A DNA stretch of 43,816 nucleotides from Streptomyces typhae (GCF_009755605.1 NZ_WPNZ01000028.1:90833-134648); one strand, 5' to 3'. Shown: positions 6,788 to 15,408, numbered from the stretch's first letter. Notes: a model not told the origin generated them from the letters alone. A program made the numbers and translations.

Positions 6788-7609
6788 TCAGGCGGGCGGG
6801 GTGTCGGAGGCGGCCGACGTGCCCGCGTCGGCGGCATCCGCCGCCTTGGCCCGCTCGTCCGCCGCCGCGCTGATGGCGCGCCACGCGGACTCCGCGGCCT
6901 GCTGCTCCGCTTCCTTCTTGCTGCGGCCGGTGCCGGTGCCGTACGAGACGCCTCCGACGCGGGCGGCAGCAGTAAAGGTCTTCTCGTGGTCCGGGCCGCT
7001 CTCCGTGACGCGATACTCGGGCACGCCGAGGCTCTCCGTCGCGGTGAGCTCCTGGAGGCTGGTCTTCCAGTCCAGGCCCGCGCCGAGGTTCGAGGACTTC
7101 TCGATGAGCGGGTCGAAGAGCCGGTGCACCAGCTCGCTCGCCGCTTCCAGACCCCGGTCCAGATAGACCGCGCCGATCACCGCTTCCAGGGTGTCGGCGA
7201 GGATGGACGCCTTGTCCCGGCCGCCCGTGCCCTCTTCGCCCCGGCCGAGCCGGATGAAGGAGCCGAGGTCGAGCCCGCGGCCCACCTCCGCAAGCGCACG
7301 CGAGTTGACCACCGCGGCCCGCAACTTGGCCAGCTGGCCTTCGGGCAGGTCGGGGTGGGTGCGGTACAGCGTGTCCGTGACCACGAGGCCGAGCACGGAG
7401 TCCCCGAGGAACTCCAGGCGCTCGTTCGTGGGCAGGCCGCCGTTCTCGTACGCGTACGAACGGTGGGTGAGCGCACGCACCAGAAGGGCGGACTCGAGCT
7501 GATACCCGAGCCGCCCTTCCAGAAGCGTGTGGGACGAGGCTGCGTTGTTGCTGTCTGCCTGCATCTTGGCGTCATCCGCCTTCTTTGGGCTAGACACAGC
7601 GCCTCTCAC
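6788..7609 (-). CDS. rnc: Ribonuclease III
   Basis: RNase III cleaves double-stranded RNA in rRNA processing and mRNA turnover; in Streptomyces coelicolor the gene is absB, a global regulator of antibiotic production. The catalytic domain has the signature NERLEFLGDSVLGLVVTD and the second acidic site DTLEAVIGAVYLD. The C-terminal double-stranded RNA-binding domain runs from DWKTSLQELTA to KKEAEQQAAESAW, followed by an Ala-rich tail. I chose the GTG at 7609 (MRGAVSSPKK); the GTG at 7597, with GAGAGG 4 nt upstream, is an alternative. rpmF ends 7 nt upstream, so the genes are probably co-transcribed. Length is 273 residues, typical. Confidence 0.95.
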   Translation of the reverse strand: MRGAVSSPKKADDAKMQADSNNAASSHTLLEGRLGYQLESALLVRALTHRSYAYENGGLPTNERLEFLGDSVLGLVVTDTLYRTHPDLPEGQLAKLRAAVVNSRALAEVGRGLDLGSFIRLGRGEEGTGGRDKASILADTLEAVIGAVYLDRGLEAASELVHRLFDPLIEKSSNLGAGLDWKTSLQELTATESLGVPEYRVTESGPDHEKTFTAAARVGGVSYGTGTGRSKKEAEQQAAESAWRAISAAADERAKAADAADAGTSAASDTPPA

Positions 7610-7616
7610 CAGCCGC

Positions 7617-7790
7617 TCAGACCTCGAGGACCTGGCGCTTGTTGTAGGTGCCACAAGCGGGGCACGCGATGTGCTGCAGCTTGGGCTCCTGGCAACGCTC
7701 ACACGAAACCAGGGTGGGGACCGCAGCCTTCCACTGCGACCGGCGGTGGCGCGTGTTGCTGCGCGACATCTTCCGCTTCGGAACAGCCAC
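7617..7790 (-). CDS. rpmF: 50S ribosomal protein L32
   Basis: The 57-residue product MAVPKRKMSRSNTRHRRSQ... is L32, a small basic protein of the large ribosomal subunit. Two Cys pairs (CERC and CPAC) form a zinc ribbon, so this is the zinc-binding (C+) type. It starts with GTG at 7790, only 2 nt after the stop of the DUF177 gene, and is followed 7 nt later by rnc. The DUF177-rpmF pair is widely conserved in bacteria. Confidence 0.97.
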   Translation of the reverse strand: MAVPKRKMSRSNTRHRRSQWKAAVPTLVSCERCQEPKLQHIACPACGTYNKRQVLEV

Positions 7791-7792
7791 GG

Positions 7793-8437
7793 CTACTTCT
7801 CCTGCTTCTCGTCGACGCTCGGTTCAGCGCCGCTCATCTCGTCCTTCTCGCCGTCCTGGATGGAGTCAGCGAGTCCCTGCAGTGCCGCCCAACGGATGTC
7901 GACGGCGTCATGGTGGTGGTCCGGGTCGTCCGTGAGCCGTACTCCGCACTCGGAGCACAGGCCCTGACAGTCTTCCTGGCACACCGGCTGCATCGGCAGT
8001 GCGAGCACCACCGCGTCCCGCAGCACGGGTTCGAGGTCGAACAGGCCGTCCTCGAGGAAGAGCCTGTCCTCGTCGTCCTCGGCGTCGTCGGCCGGTTCCG
8101 CGATGCGGCCCCGGTCGTCGGCGTCAGGGTACGAGAACATCTCCTGGAAGTCCGCTTCGAGCGCGAGCTCCAGCGGCTCCAGACACCTTACGCACTCCCC
8201 CTTGGCCGATGCACGGGCGGTGCCTGTGACAAGCACCCCTTCCATGACCGACTCCAGGCGGATCTCCAGCTCCACCGGTGCGCCGTCCGGCACACCGATG
8301 ACCCCTTCGACGCCGAACGGAGCCGGCGAACCGGGGGCGTCGATGGTGCGGGTCACCCGCTGCATGGCACCAGGACGCCGACCCAGCTCGTGTGTGTCGA
8401 ACACAAGTGGGTTGCGGTGGTCGAGGCGCGTGCTCAG
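7793..8437 (-). CDS. YceD/DUF177 family protein
   Basis: The 214-residue product carries RLDHRNPLVFDTHELGRRPGAM near the N-terminus (motif longest part LVFDTHELGRRPG), the cysteine motif CVRCLEP, an acidic stretch, and a second Cys set CQEDCQGLCSECG typical of DUF177. Family members are nearly always encoded beside rpmF and are implicated in rRNA/ribosome assembly. The start is uncertain: CTG at 8437 has AGGA 6 nt upstream and keeps the conserved N-terminus, while GTG at 8404 would give 203 residues. The gene is tightly coupled to rpmF downstream. Confidence 0.88.
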   Translation of the reverse strand: MSTRLDHRNPLVFDTHELGRRPGAMQRVTRTIDAPGSPAPFGVEGVIGVPDGAPVELEIRLESVMEGVLVTGTARASAKGECVRCLEPLELALEADFQEMFSYPDADDRGRIAEPADDAEDDEDRLFLEDGLFDLEPVLRDAVVLALPMQPVCQEDCQGLCSECGVRLTDDPDHHHDAVDIRWAALQGLADSIQDGEKDEMSGAEPSVDEKQEK

Positions 8438-8634
8438 GGGTTTTCCTGCTTTCGAATCCTGGGAGTGGGGCAAGGCGGCCACCGTGCCGACGCCGCGCAG
8501 ACGCGGCTTGAGCGGGCAGCCCGGATCGCGGACATACGCGCGACCGAAGAGCCAGGATACTGGACCATTCGCTTTCGGCCCAATCGGCCGGGGCTCCGCA
8601 CCGGTGGGCCCCGGCGCCGCGGCGCCCGCGGGCC

Positions 8635-9843
8635 CTAGCGGCCCTGCTCGTACTGGCGCAGCTGCTCCGCGCTGATCATGGTGGTGTCGAAGAGGCTGGT
8701 CTCGTCGAGCACGGCCGGGGCGGGGCTCTGTCTGCCGTAGTCCTGCTGCGCCCGGCCGTCGGTCTGCTGGGGCTGCGGGGGCTGCGGGGCATAGCCCTGC
8801 TGCTGGTGCGGGTCGAAGCCCTGCTGCTCGTTCGGGTCGTAGCCCTGCTGCTGGTACCCGTAGGGGTCCTGCTGGTACGCGTACGGATCCTGCTGGCCGT
8901 ACGGCTGCTGGTAGGCGTACGGGTCCTGCGTGCCGTAGGGGTCCTGGCCGCCGCCGTACTGGTCGCCGCCCTGGTCGTAGCCGCTCCGGGCGGCCGGGAC
9001 GGTCCCGTACTGGTCCTGCTGATACGCGTACGGGTCCGGCTCGTGCTGCGGCGGCGAAGGCGCGTAGGGCTCCTGGGCGGGGACCGGCGGGGGCGCGGCG
9101 GGCTGCCGGGGCGGGCGCTCGGCGCGCTCGGGCGTCTCGGCGAGGCCGGACAGATAGTCGGCGTCCGAGGTGTGCTCCGCCGCGCCTGCCGCGCCGAGTT
9201 CGCTCAGCTCGTCGGCGGGAGCCCGGCCGTGCAGGGTCTGACGGCCGCGGCCGACGGCCTCCAGGGTCTTGGCGAGCACCGCCTCGAAGGCGCCGAGCTT
9301 CACGTCCACGTAGGCGTCGGCGTTGCGGCGCAGGGTCTCCGGGTCGTGGCTGCGCTCGGGGGCGTCGTCGTCCTCGTAGCCCTGCTCGTCGAGTCCGGGG
9401 CCGGTGCCGAGGAGCTTCTCGCGGCCGCGGCCGACGGAGCCGAGCGTCTTGGTGAGGACGACCTCGAAGTTGGCGAGCTTGCTGTCCACGTAGTCGTCGG
9501 CCTCGGCGCGGACCTCCTCGGCCTCCCTGCGCGCGTCGGCGAGGATGCGGTCGGCCTCCGACTGGGAGCGGCGGGCGACCTCCGTGTCGGAGATCAGCGA
9601 ACCGCGTTCGGCGTGCGCGCCCTCGATGATCCGCTCGGCCTCCTGGCGGGCCTGCTCGACCAGCTGCGCACGGCCGCCGATCAGCTCCTGGGCCTGCGCG
9701 AGCGAGCCCGGCAGGGCCTGGCGCACCTCTTCGAGCATCGCCAGGAGCTCGGCGCGGTTGACCACGCACGAGGCGGACATGGGCATGGACTTGGCGCTGC
9801 CGACCGTACCGACGATCTCGTCGATCTTCTTCTGCACGTCCAC
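8635..9843 (-). CDS. DivIVA-like / ATP-synthase-b-like coiled-coil protein with Gln/Tyr-rich tail
   Basis: The 402-residue product is helical at residues 30-210, with long Ala/Glu/Arg heptads (EQARQEAERIIEGAHAERG, SEADRILADARREAEEVRAE) resembling DivIVA or F0 subunit b. The pattern YVD-KL--FE-VL-KTL--VGRGR occurs twice, at about 118-142 and 178-202. The C-terminal half is disordered and repetitive, with many DPYAYQQ and QQGYDP units, ending in SLFDTTMISAEQLRQYEQGR (shortened). From memory, Streptomyces genomes annotate this gene as cell division initiation protein or ATP synthase subunit b; neither is proven. It starts with GTG at 9843, without a clear Shine-Dalgarno. A scaffold role at the envelope is inference. 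Confidence 0.85.
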   Translation of the reverse strand: MDVQKKIDEIVGTVGSAKSMPMSASCVVNRAELLAMLEEVRQALPGSLAQAQELIGGRAQLVEQARQEAERIIEGAHAERGSLISDTEVARRSQSEADRILADARREAEEVRAEADDYVDSKLANFEVVLTKTLGSVGRGREKLLGTGPGLDEQGYEDDDAPERSHDPETLRRNADAYVDVKLGAFEAVLAKTLEAVGRGRQTLHGRAPADELSELGAAGAAEHTSDADYLSGLAETPERAERPPRQPAAPPPVPAQEPYAPSPPQHEPDPYAYQQDQYGTVPAARSGYDQGGDQYGGGQDPYGTQDPYAYQQPYGQQDPYAYQQDPYGYQQQGYDPNEQQGFDPHQQQGYAPQPPQPQQTDGRAQQDYGRQSPAPAVLDETSLFDTTMISAEQLRQYEQGR

Positions 9844-9903
9844 CGCGGGCTCGCCACTCTCTACAGCTTGTTGGGAGACGGACGGGACGACTGTAGCCCT
9901 TGA

Positions 9904-10413
9904 TCAGCCCTGGGCGAGGCGCTTGTTGAGGGCTTCGAGCACCACGGGGGGAACCAGGTGCGCGATGTCGCCACCCCAGGCCGCGACCTCCTTCACCAGC
10001 GAGGAGGACAGGAAGCTGTAGGCGGGGTTGGTGGGCACGAACAGGGTCTCCACACCGGAGAGACCGTTGTTCATCTGCGCCATCTGCAGTTCGTAGTCGA
10101 AGTCGCTGACCGCCCGCAGGCCCTTGACGATGGCCGGGATGTCACGCTCCTTGCAGAAGTCGACGAGGAGGCCGTGGAAGGACTCGACCTCCACGTTGCC
10201 GAACTCGGCGGTGACCTGGCGGATCAGCTCGATCCGCTCGTCGACTCCGAACAGGCCCTGCTTGGACTTGTTGATCATCACCGCGACGTGCACGACGTCG
10301 TAGAGCTTGGAGGCGCGGGCGATGATGTCGAGGTGTCCATTGGTGATGGGGTCGAACGACCCCGGACAGACGGCGCGGCGCAACGGAAGTCCCTCGCTCT
10401 CCGGTCGGGTCAT
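9904..10413 (-). CDS. coaD: Pantetheine-phosphate adenylyltransferase
   Basis: CoaD transfers AMP from ATP to 4-phosphopantetheine, the penultimate step of coenzyme A synthesis. The nucleotidyltransferase loop VCPGSFDPITNGHLDI carries the T/HxGH motif (TNGH). Other marks are GLRAVSDFDYELQMAQMN and the ATP-binding SFLSSSLVKEVA. The product is 169 residues, typical. The ATG at 10413 overlaps the rsmD stop codon as ATGA, so translation is probably coupled; no separate strong ribosome site is visible. Confidence 0.97.
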   Translation of the reverse strand: MTRPESEGLPLRRAVCPGSFDPITNGHLDIIARASKLYDVVHVAVMINKSKQGLFGVDERIELIRQVTAEFGNVEVESFHGLLVDFCKERDIPAIVKGLRAVSDFDYELQMAQMNNGLSGVETLFVPTNPAYSFLSSSLVKEVAAWGGDIAHLVPPVVLEALNKRLAQG

Positions 10414-11003
10414 GGCGCGATTTCTTGTTCGTCGCACGTAGAGGCGGCGCGACCGTACCAAAACGTGCCTTCGCCGTAGCGACGGGACCGCAGTCCCTCG
10501 AAGCCGTCCGGCCAGCCGAATTCCCCGCCCCTCGTACTGCGTTCAACGGTGACGAGGGCGTCGTCCGTGAGCCAGCCTCCCGAGCGGAGTGTGAGCAGGA
10601 TCTCCTGAAGATCGTTGTCGCCCACCGCGTACGGCGGGTCGAGGAAGACCAGGTCGTAGGGGGTGCCGGGGGCGGTGTCCGCGACGACCTGGGCGGCCTT
10701 GCCCGCGCGGGCCTCGGCGCCGGGCAGGCCGAGGGCCTTGATGTTCTCGCGGATGGTGCGGGCCGCGCGGGCGTCGGCCTCCACGAGGAGGGCGTGCGCC
10801 GCGCCGCGGGACAGGGCCTCGAGGCCGACGGCGCCGGAGCCCGCGTACAGGTCGAGGACGCGGGCGCCGTCGAGGGTGCCCTGGAGCGCCTGCCAGGTGG
10901 AGAACAGGCCCTCGCGGGCGCGGTCCGATGTGGGCCGGGTGCCGTTCCCCGGCGGGACGGCGAGGCGGCGGCCACCGGCCTTGCCGGCGATCACGCGGGT
11001 CAT
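10410..11003 (-). CDS. rsmD: 16S rRNA (guanine(966)-N2)-methyltransferase
   Basis: RsmD methylates G966 of 16S rRNA using S-adenosylmethionine. The 197-residue product starts MTRVIAGKAGGRRLAVPPG, has TRPTSDRAREGLFS, the AdoMet motif LDLYAGSGAVGLEALSRGA near residue 50 and the catalytic LDPPY near residue 121. It starts with ATG at 11003, with GAAGGAC upstream, and overlaps coaD by 4 nt. The rsmD-coaD pairing is very common in bacteria. Confidence 0.96.
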   Translation of the reverse strand: MTRVIAGKAGGRRLAVPPGNGTRPTSDRAREGLFSTWQALQGTLDGARVLDLYAGSGAVGLEALSRGAAHALLVEADARAARTIRENIKALGLPGAEARAGKAAQVVADTAPGTPYDLVFLDPPYAVGDNDLQEILLTLRSGGWLTDDALVTVERSTRGGEFGWPDGFEGLRSRRYGEGTFWYGRAASTCDEQEIAP

Positions 11004-11088
11004 CTGGGTCTCTGCGTCCTTCGGCTGCGGGTGGGGCCCGGAGTGGACCTTGCTCTCACGATAGGACGTATCGCCGCGTCACCCCATG

Positions 11089-13317
11089 TCACCCCTTGTC
11101 GAGGTACTGCTCGCGCTCGGCGTCGAGGAGGGCGTCCAGGGCCGTGCGCAGCTCCGGCAGGTGCTCCAGGTCGGGGTCGCGGGAGACCACGGCGGTCGCC
11201 TCCTCGCGGGCCGCGGCGATGACCTCCTCGTCGTCGATGACGGCCAGCATGCGCAGCGAGGAACGCACCCCGGACTGGGCCTGGCCGAGCACGTCGCCCT
11301 CGCGGCGCTGCTCCAGGTCGATGCGGGAGAGCTCGAATCCGTCGAGGGTCGCGGCCACGGCGCCGAGCCGGGCGCGGGCGGGGCTCGCCTCCGGCGCGTC
11401 GGTGACCAGCAGGCACAGTCCCGGCGCGGAGCCGCGGCCGACGCGGCCGCGGAGCTGGTGCAGCTGGGAGACGCCGAAGCGGTCCGCGTCCATGATCACC
11501 ATGGCGGTCGCGTTCGGTACGTTCACGCCGACCTCGATGACGGTCGTGGCGACCAGGACGTGGGTCTCGCCGGCGGCGAAGCGGCGCATCACCGCGTCCT
11601 TGTCCTCGGGCTGCATGCGGCCGTGCAGAACCTCGACCTCCAGGCCCCGCAGGGGGCCGTGGGTCAGCTCGTCGGCGACGTCGAGGACGGCGAGCGGAGG
11701 ACGCTTGTCACCACCCTCCTCAGCGGCGTCGGCGGGCTTCTTCTTGCCGCTCTTCTTCTTGGGCTCCGCCGTCTCGTCGTCCGTGTCGCCGATGCGGGGG
11801 CAGACCACGTACGCCTGGTGGCCGTTCTCCACCTCCTCGCGCACGCGCTCCCACGCGCGGGCGAGGAAGTGCGGCTTGTCCTGGGCGGGGACGACGTGGG
11901 TGGAGATCGGTGAGCGGCCCGCGGGGAGCTGGTCGAGGACGGAGGTCTCCAGGTCTCCGAACACCGTCATCGCGACCGTGCGCGGAATGGGCGTGGCCGT
12001 CATGACGAGGAGGTGCGGCGGCTGCTTGCCCTTGCCGCGCAGGGCGTCGCGCTGCTCGACGCCGAAGCGGTGCTGCTCGTCGACCACGACCAGGCCGAGG
12101 TCGTGGAACTGCACCTTGTCCTCGATCAGCGCGTGCGTCCCGATGACGACTCCGGCTTCGCCGGTGGCGAGGTCGAGCAGGGCCTGACGGCGGGCGGGCG
12201 TGCCCATGGAGCCCGTGAGCAGCGTGACCTTCGTGCCGTGCTCGGCGCCGCCGAGCAGGCCGCCCTCCGCGAGCTCGCCCATCATCTCCGTGATCGAGCG
12301 GTGGTGCTGCTGGGCCAGGACCTCCGTGGGCGCGAGCATGGCGGCCTGGCCGCCGGCGTCCACGACGGCGAGCATGGCGCGCAGGGCCACCATTGTCTTG
12401 CCCGAGCCGACCTCTCCCTGGAGGAGGCGGTGCATGGGGTGTTCGGTGGCCAGGTCGTCGAAGATCTCCTTGGAGACCCGGCGCTGGCCGTCCGTGAGCT
12501 CGAAGGGGAGCTTGGCGTCGAAGGCGGTGAGCAGGCCGTCGGGGGACGGCCTGCGGGCCACCGCGGGGAGCTGGGCGTCGGCGAACCTGCGGCGGGCCAG
12601 GGCGATCTGGAGGACGAACGCCTCGTCCCACTTCAGCCGGTCGCGGGCGGCGGCGATGTCCGCCTTCGACCGCGGGCGGTGGATCTTCAGGAGCGCTTCG
12701 GGGAGCGGGATGAGGCCGCGGCCCTCGCGCAGCGTCGGCGGCAGCGGGTCCAGGGCCTCCTGGGCGCTGGGCAGGACCGCGTCGACGGACTTGGCGATCT
12801 TCCAGGACTCCAGCTTGGCGGTCGCCGGATAGAGCGGGATGAGGGCTCCGGCCCAGGAGTCCACTGCCTCGGCGGCCGAGCCGGCCTCGCCGTCGCCTTG
12901 CAGCAGTTGATACGCCGGGTGGGCGAGCTGCGTCTTGCGGTTGAAGACACCGACCTTGCCCGCGAACATCGCCCGGGTGCCGGGCAGCAGGTCCTTGTGC
13001 GGCTTGTGGATGCCGCGGCCGAAGAAGACGAGCTGGAGCTGGCCGCTGCCGTCCGTGATCGTGACTTCCAGGCGCTGGCCGCTGCCGCCGTTGAAGCGCA
13101 GGACGCGTGCGGTCGCCACCTGGGCGACGACCGTGACGTGCTCGTCCAGCGGGAGGTCGGCGAGGCGGGTCAGCTCGCCGCGCTCCGCGTACTTCCGCGG
13201 ATAGTGGTGCAGGAGGTCGCCGACCGTGTGCAGGCCGAGGTGCTCGGCCATCACCTTCGCGGTGGCCTGGCCGAGGGCGTTCTTCAAGGGTTCCTGGAGC
13301 GCGTGCACGAGATCCAT
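11089..13317 (-). CDS. recG: ATP-dependent DNA helicase RecG
   Basis: RecG remodels stalled forks and branched recombination intermediates. The 742-residue product has an N-terminal wedge/OB domain (LHTVGDLLHHYPRKYAERG; FNGGSGQRLEVTITDG), Walker A GEVGSGKT near residue 302, the DEQH box (VVDEQHRFGVEQR), TATPIPRTVAM, and helicase C-terminal motifs VATTVIEVGVNVPNA and HQLRGRVGRG. A Lys/Glu-rich insertion (EPKKKSGKKKPADAAEEGG) at about residue 525, seen in actinobacterial homologues, interrupts the second RecA domain. The start at 13317 (MDLVHALQEPLKNALG) is my choice; the in-frame ATG at 13338 would add seven residues. Confidence 0.95.
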   Translation of the reverse strand: MDLVHALQEPLKNALGQATAKVMAEHLGLHTVGDLLHHYPRKYAERGELTRLADLPLDEHVTVVAQVATARVLRFNGGSGQRLEVTITDGSGQLQLVFFGRGIHKPHKDLLPGTRAMFAGKVGVFNRKTQLAHPAYQLLQGDGEAGSAAEAVDSWAGALIPLYPATAKLESWKIAKSVDAVLPSAQEALDPLPPTLREGRGLIPLPEALLKIHRPRSKADIAAARDRLKWDEAFVLQIALARRRFADAQLPAVARRPSPDGLLTAFDAKLPFELTDGQRRVSKEIFDDLATEHPMHRLLQGEVGSGKTMVALRAMLAVVDAGGQAAMLAPTEVLAQQHHRSITEMMGELAEGGLLGGAEHGTKVTLLTGSMGTPARRQALLDLATGEAGVVIGTHALIEDKVQFHDLGLVVVDEQHRFGVEQRDALRGKGKQPPHLLVMTATPIPRTVAMTVFGDLETSVLDQLPAGRSPISTHVVPAQDKPHFLARAWERVREEVENGHQAYVVCPRIGDTDDETAEPKKKSGKKKPADAAEEGGDKRPPLAVLDVADELTHGPLRGLEVEVLHGRMQPEDKDAVMRRFAAGETHVLVATTVIEVGVNVPNATAMVIMDADRFGVSQLHQLRGRVGRGSAPGLCLLVTDAPEASPARARLGAVAATLDGFELSRIDLEQRREGDVLGQAQSGVRSSLRMLAVIDDEEVIAAAREEATAVVSRDPDLEHLPELRTALDALLDAEREQYLDKG

Positions 13318-13338
13318 TGCACACCACGGCACTGACAT

Positions 13339-13356
13339 TCCGGGGCATGCCCCGGA
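13339..13356. promoter_or_regulatory. 18-bp perfect palindrome upstream of recG
   Basis: TCCGGGGCATGCCCCGGA is a perfect dyad in the 86-bp gap between the DAK2-family gene and recG, about 22 bp upstream of the chosen recG start. It could be an operator or part of a transcription-attenuating hairpin. Its near-total GC content and short loop make either possible. Confidence 0.45.
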
Positions 13357-13403
13357 GATCTCCTCGCGGGGCCGCCCGGAACCCGGTGCGGGCCCGGGCC
13401 CGG

Positions 13404-15203
13404 CTACTCCACTCCGATGAGCAGCAGGGGCGACTGCGGCCCGCCCCGGTACAGGACCGTGTCCACGGCCAGGTGGCCGTCGCGCACGTGTTTCTCCAGG
13501 CGTTCGGCCACCCCGTCGGTGACCGCGTCCCCGAGCACGAGGGTGACCATCTCGCCGCCCGCGGCCAGCATCCGGTCGAGCACGGCCGCGGCGGTCCCCG
13601 CGACCTCCCCGCCGATCACCGCGACGTCGCCGTCGATCAGGCCGAGCACGTCCCCGGCCTGGCAGATGCCCGCTGTGGTCCACGACTGCCGTTCGGCGAC
13701 GACCAGTTCGGCGTAGCGGGCCGCCCCGGCAGCCGACGTCATGGCGACGACGTCCTCGTCGAAGCGGCGGTCCGGTTCGTGCACGGCGAGTGCCGCGATG
13801 CCCTGGACCGCCGAGCGGGTGGGGATCAGGGCGACGCGCACGCCCTCGGAGCGGGCCTGCTCCGCGGCGGCCGCCGCGGTGTGCCGCAGCTCCGCGTCGT
13901 TCGGCAGCAGCACCACCTCGCGCGCGTGGGCGCGCCGGATCGCCTCCACGAGCTCCCCGCTGGCGGGCGGCTCCCCCACGCGCGCGGGCACCGTGGTCGC
14001 CCCCGCCTCCGCGTACAGGGCCGCCAGGCCGTCGCCCGGCACGACGGCCACGATGCCGCGCTGGACCCGCTCGCGGGGCGGCTGTGTCCGCGCGGTGTGG
14101 GCGTCGCCCGCGCCGAAGTGCGTGATGCGGATGCGGTGCGGCCGCCCCGCCTCGACGCCCGCCTCGACGGCCGCCCCCGCGTCGTCCACGTGCACGTGCA
14201 CGTTCCAGAGGCCGTCGCCGCCGACGACCACGAGCGAGTCGCCGAGCGGGTCGAGCCGGGCCCGCAGCCGGTCGACGGCCGCGTCGTCGGCCTCCAGGAG
14301 GTAGATCACTTCGAAGGCGGGTCCGGCGGCGCCACCCTCCGCCCCGGGGGTCGCGCACTCTGTCGCGCCCTCGTCGTCCACGCGCGCGTGGAGCCCCGTC
14401 GCGGCCCGCGGTCGCACGGTCTCCCCCGACAGCGCGCCGACCAGTGCGCCCAGGACGGCGACGAGACCGCGTCCCCCGGCGTCCACGACGCCCGCGCGGC
14501 CGAGCGCCGCGAGCTGTCCGGGAGTGGCGTCCAGCGCCGTGCAGGCGCCCTCGTACGCGGCGCGGGCTACCGTCGCGCAGTCGCCGTCGGGTGGCGCGGC
14601 CCGGGAGGCGGTGAGGGCCGCGTCGGCCGCCGCCCTGGCGACCGTCAGGACCGTGCCCTCCACGGGATGCGCCACCGCCTGGTAGGCGGCCTCGGCGGCA
14701 CGGACGAGCGCCAGCGCGAGCCGGGCACCGTCGGCGTGACATGCGTCACCGTCCGAAGAAGGAGTGGGATCGGTGGGATCGGTGGGATCGGTGCCCCTAC
14801 CGGCCCCGGTACCCGCATCAGCAGCCACGGCCGTGCCCGTGGCCGTGCCCGTAGCCAAGGCCGTGCCCGTGCCCGCAGCCGTGCCCTCCGGAAGCACCTG
14901 CGCCATCCCCCGCAGCAGCTGCGCCAGAATCGTCCCCGAGTTGCCCCGGGCCCCGATCAGCGCCCCGTGCGCCATCGCGCGCACCACCTCGGCGAGGGCC
15001 GGTCTGGCCGGGTCGAGGCCCGTGAAGGCCGCTTCGACCGCGCGGGCCGCCGACTCCATCGTCAGATAGAGATTGGTGCCGGTGTCCGCGTCCGCGACCG
15101 GATAGACGTTGATCGCGTCGATCTCCTCGCGGGCCTGTCCCAGGGCTTCCAGAGCGAGAGCGCTCCAGGCGCGGGCTGCGACAGCGTCGAGGTTCTGCGG
15201 CAA
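13404..15203 (-). CDS. DAK2/DegV-accessory domain protein (FakA/YloV-like fatty acid kinase subunit)
   Basis: The 599-residue product has an N-terminal DAK2 (DhaL) nucleotide-binding domain: AINVYPVADADTGTNLYLTM near residues 32-51 carries the metal-binding Asp residues, and GALIGARGNSGTILAQLLRG follows. The C-terminal half matches YloV/FakA proteins (SLVVVGGDGLWNVHVHVDD; LPNDAELRHTAAAAAEQA). FakA phosphorylates fatty acids bound to FakB. The start is the TTG at 15203, not the upstream ATG at 15227: AGGAGG lies about 8 nt before the TTG and inside the longer frame. A hypervariable Gly/Thr/Ala and (DPT) linker of about 50 residues follows the first DAK2 motifs. FakB is not in this window, so the substrate is inferred. 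Confidence 0.88.
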   Translation of the reverse strand: MPQNLDAVAARAWSALALEALGQAREEIDAINVYPVADADTGTNLYLTMESAARAVEAAFTGLDPARPALAEVVRAMAHGALIGARGNSGTILAQLLRGMAQVLPEGTAAGTGTALATGTATGTAVAADAGTGAGRGTDPTDPTDPTPSSDGDACHADGARLALALVRAAEAAYQAVAHPVEGTVLTVARAAADAALTASRAAPPDGDCATVARAAYEGACTALDATPGQLAALGRAGVVDAGGRGLVAVLGALVGALSGETVRPRAATGLHARVDDEGATECATPGAEGGAAGPAFEVIYLLEADDAAVDRLRARLDPLGDSLVVVGGDGLWNVHVHVDDAGAAVEAGVEAGRPHRIRITHFGAGDAHTARTQPPRERVQRGIVAVVPGDGLAALYAEAGATTVPARVGEPPASGELVEAIRRAHAREVVLLPNDAELRHTAAAAAEQARSEGVRVALIPTRSAVQGIAALAVHEPDRRFDEDVVAMTSAAGAARYAELVVAERQSWTTAGICQAGDVLGLIDGDVAVIGGEVAGTAAAVLDRMLAAGGEMVTLVLGDAVTDGVAERLEKHVRDGHLAVDTVLYRGGPQSPLLLIGVE

Positions 15204-15239
15204 GTGGTCGCCTCCTAAGAGCAACACGGGGCGTCACCG

Positions 15240-15275
15240 GTGCGTCACGGGACGCCTCCGTCGTGCGTCACGGGA
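15240..15275. repeat. Two 13-bp direct repeats between the DAK2 gene and rpmB
   Basis: GTGCGTCACGGGA occurs exactly at 15240-15252 and 15263-15275, 23 bp apart, with a weaker third copy (GGCGTCACCGG) just before. The repeats sit upstream of the leftward DAK2-family gene, where an operator or activator site would be expected. Spacing of about two helical turns favours binding on one face of DNA. Confidence 0.5.
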
Positions 15276-15390
15276 TGAGACGCAGCGTAGACCCGGGCCG
15301 GACCCGGGCAAGAGGGACGGCCGGGGCGGGGCGGGGGCCGGACGTGGTAGTTTCGTTGTACCGAAGCAGTCGTTGTATGCTGCTCCGGTT

Positions 15391-15408
15391 GCCCGATACT
15401 CATCGGGC
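15391..15408 (+). promoter_or_regulatory. Hairpin in the rpmB leader
   Basis: GCCCGAT-ACTC-ATCGGGC is a perfect 7-bp stem with a 4-nt loop about 92 bp upstream of the rpmB start. Promoter-like AT-richer sequence (TTGTAC, TATGCT) precedes it at 15356-15381. It may be a leader structure for control of L28 synthesis or may only stabilise the mRNA. Confidence 0.5.

Noticed and set aside
11089..14742. Apparent giant fusion of recG with an upstream Arg/Gly-rich region
   Set aside because: The upstream part is the wrong frame of the DAK2-family gene; recG homologues begin near 13317.
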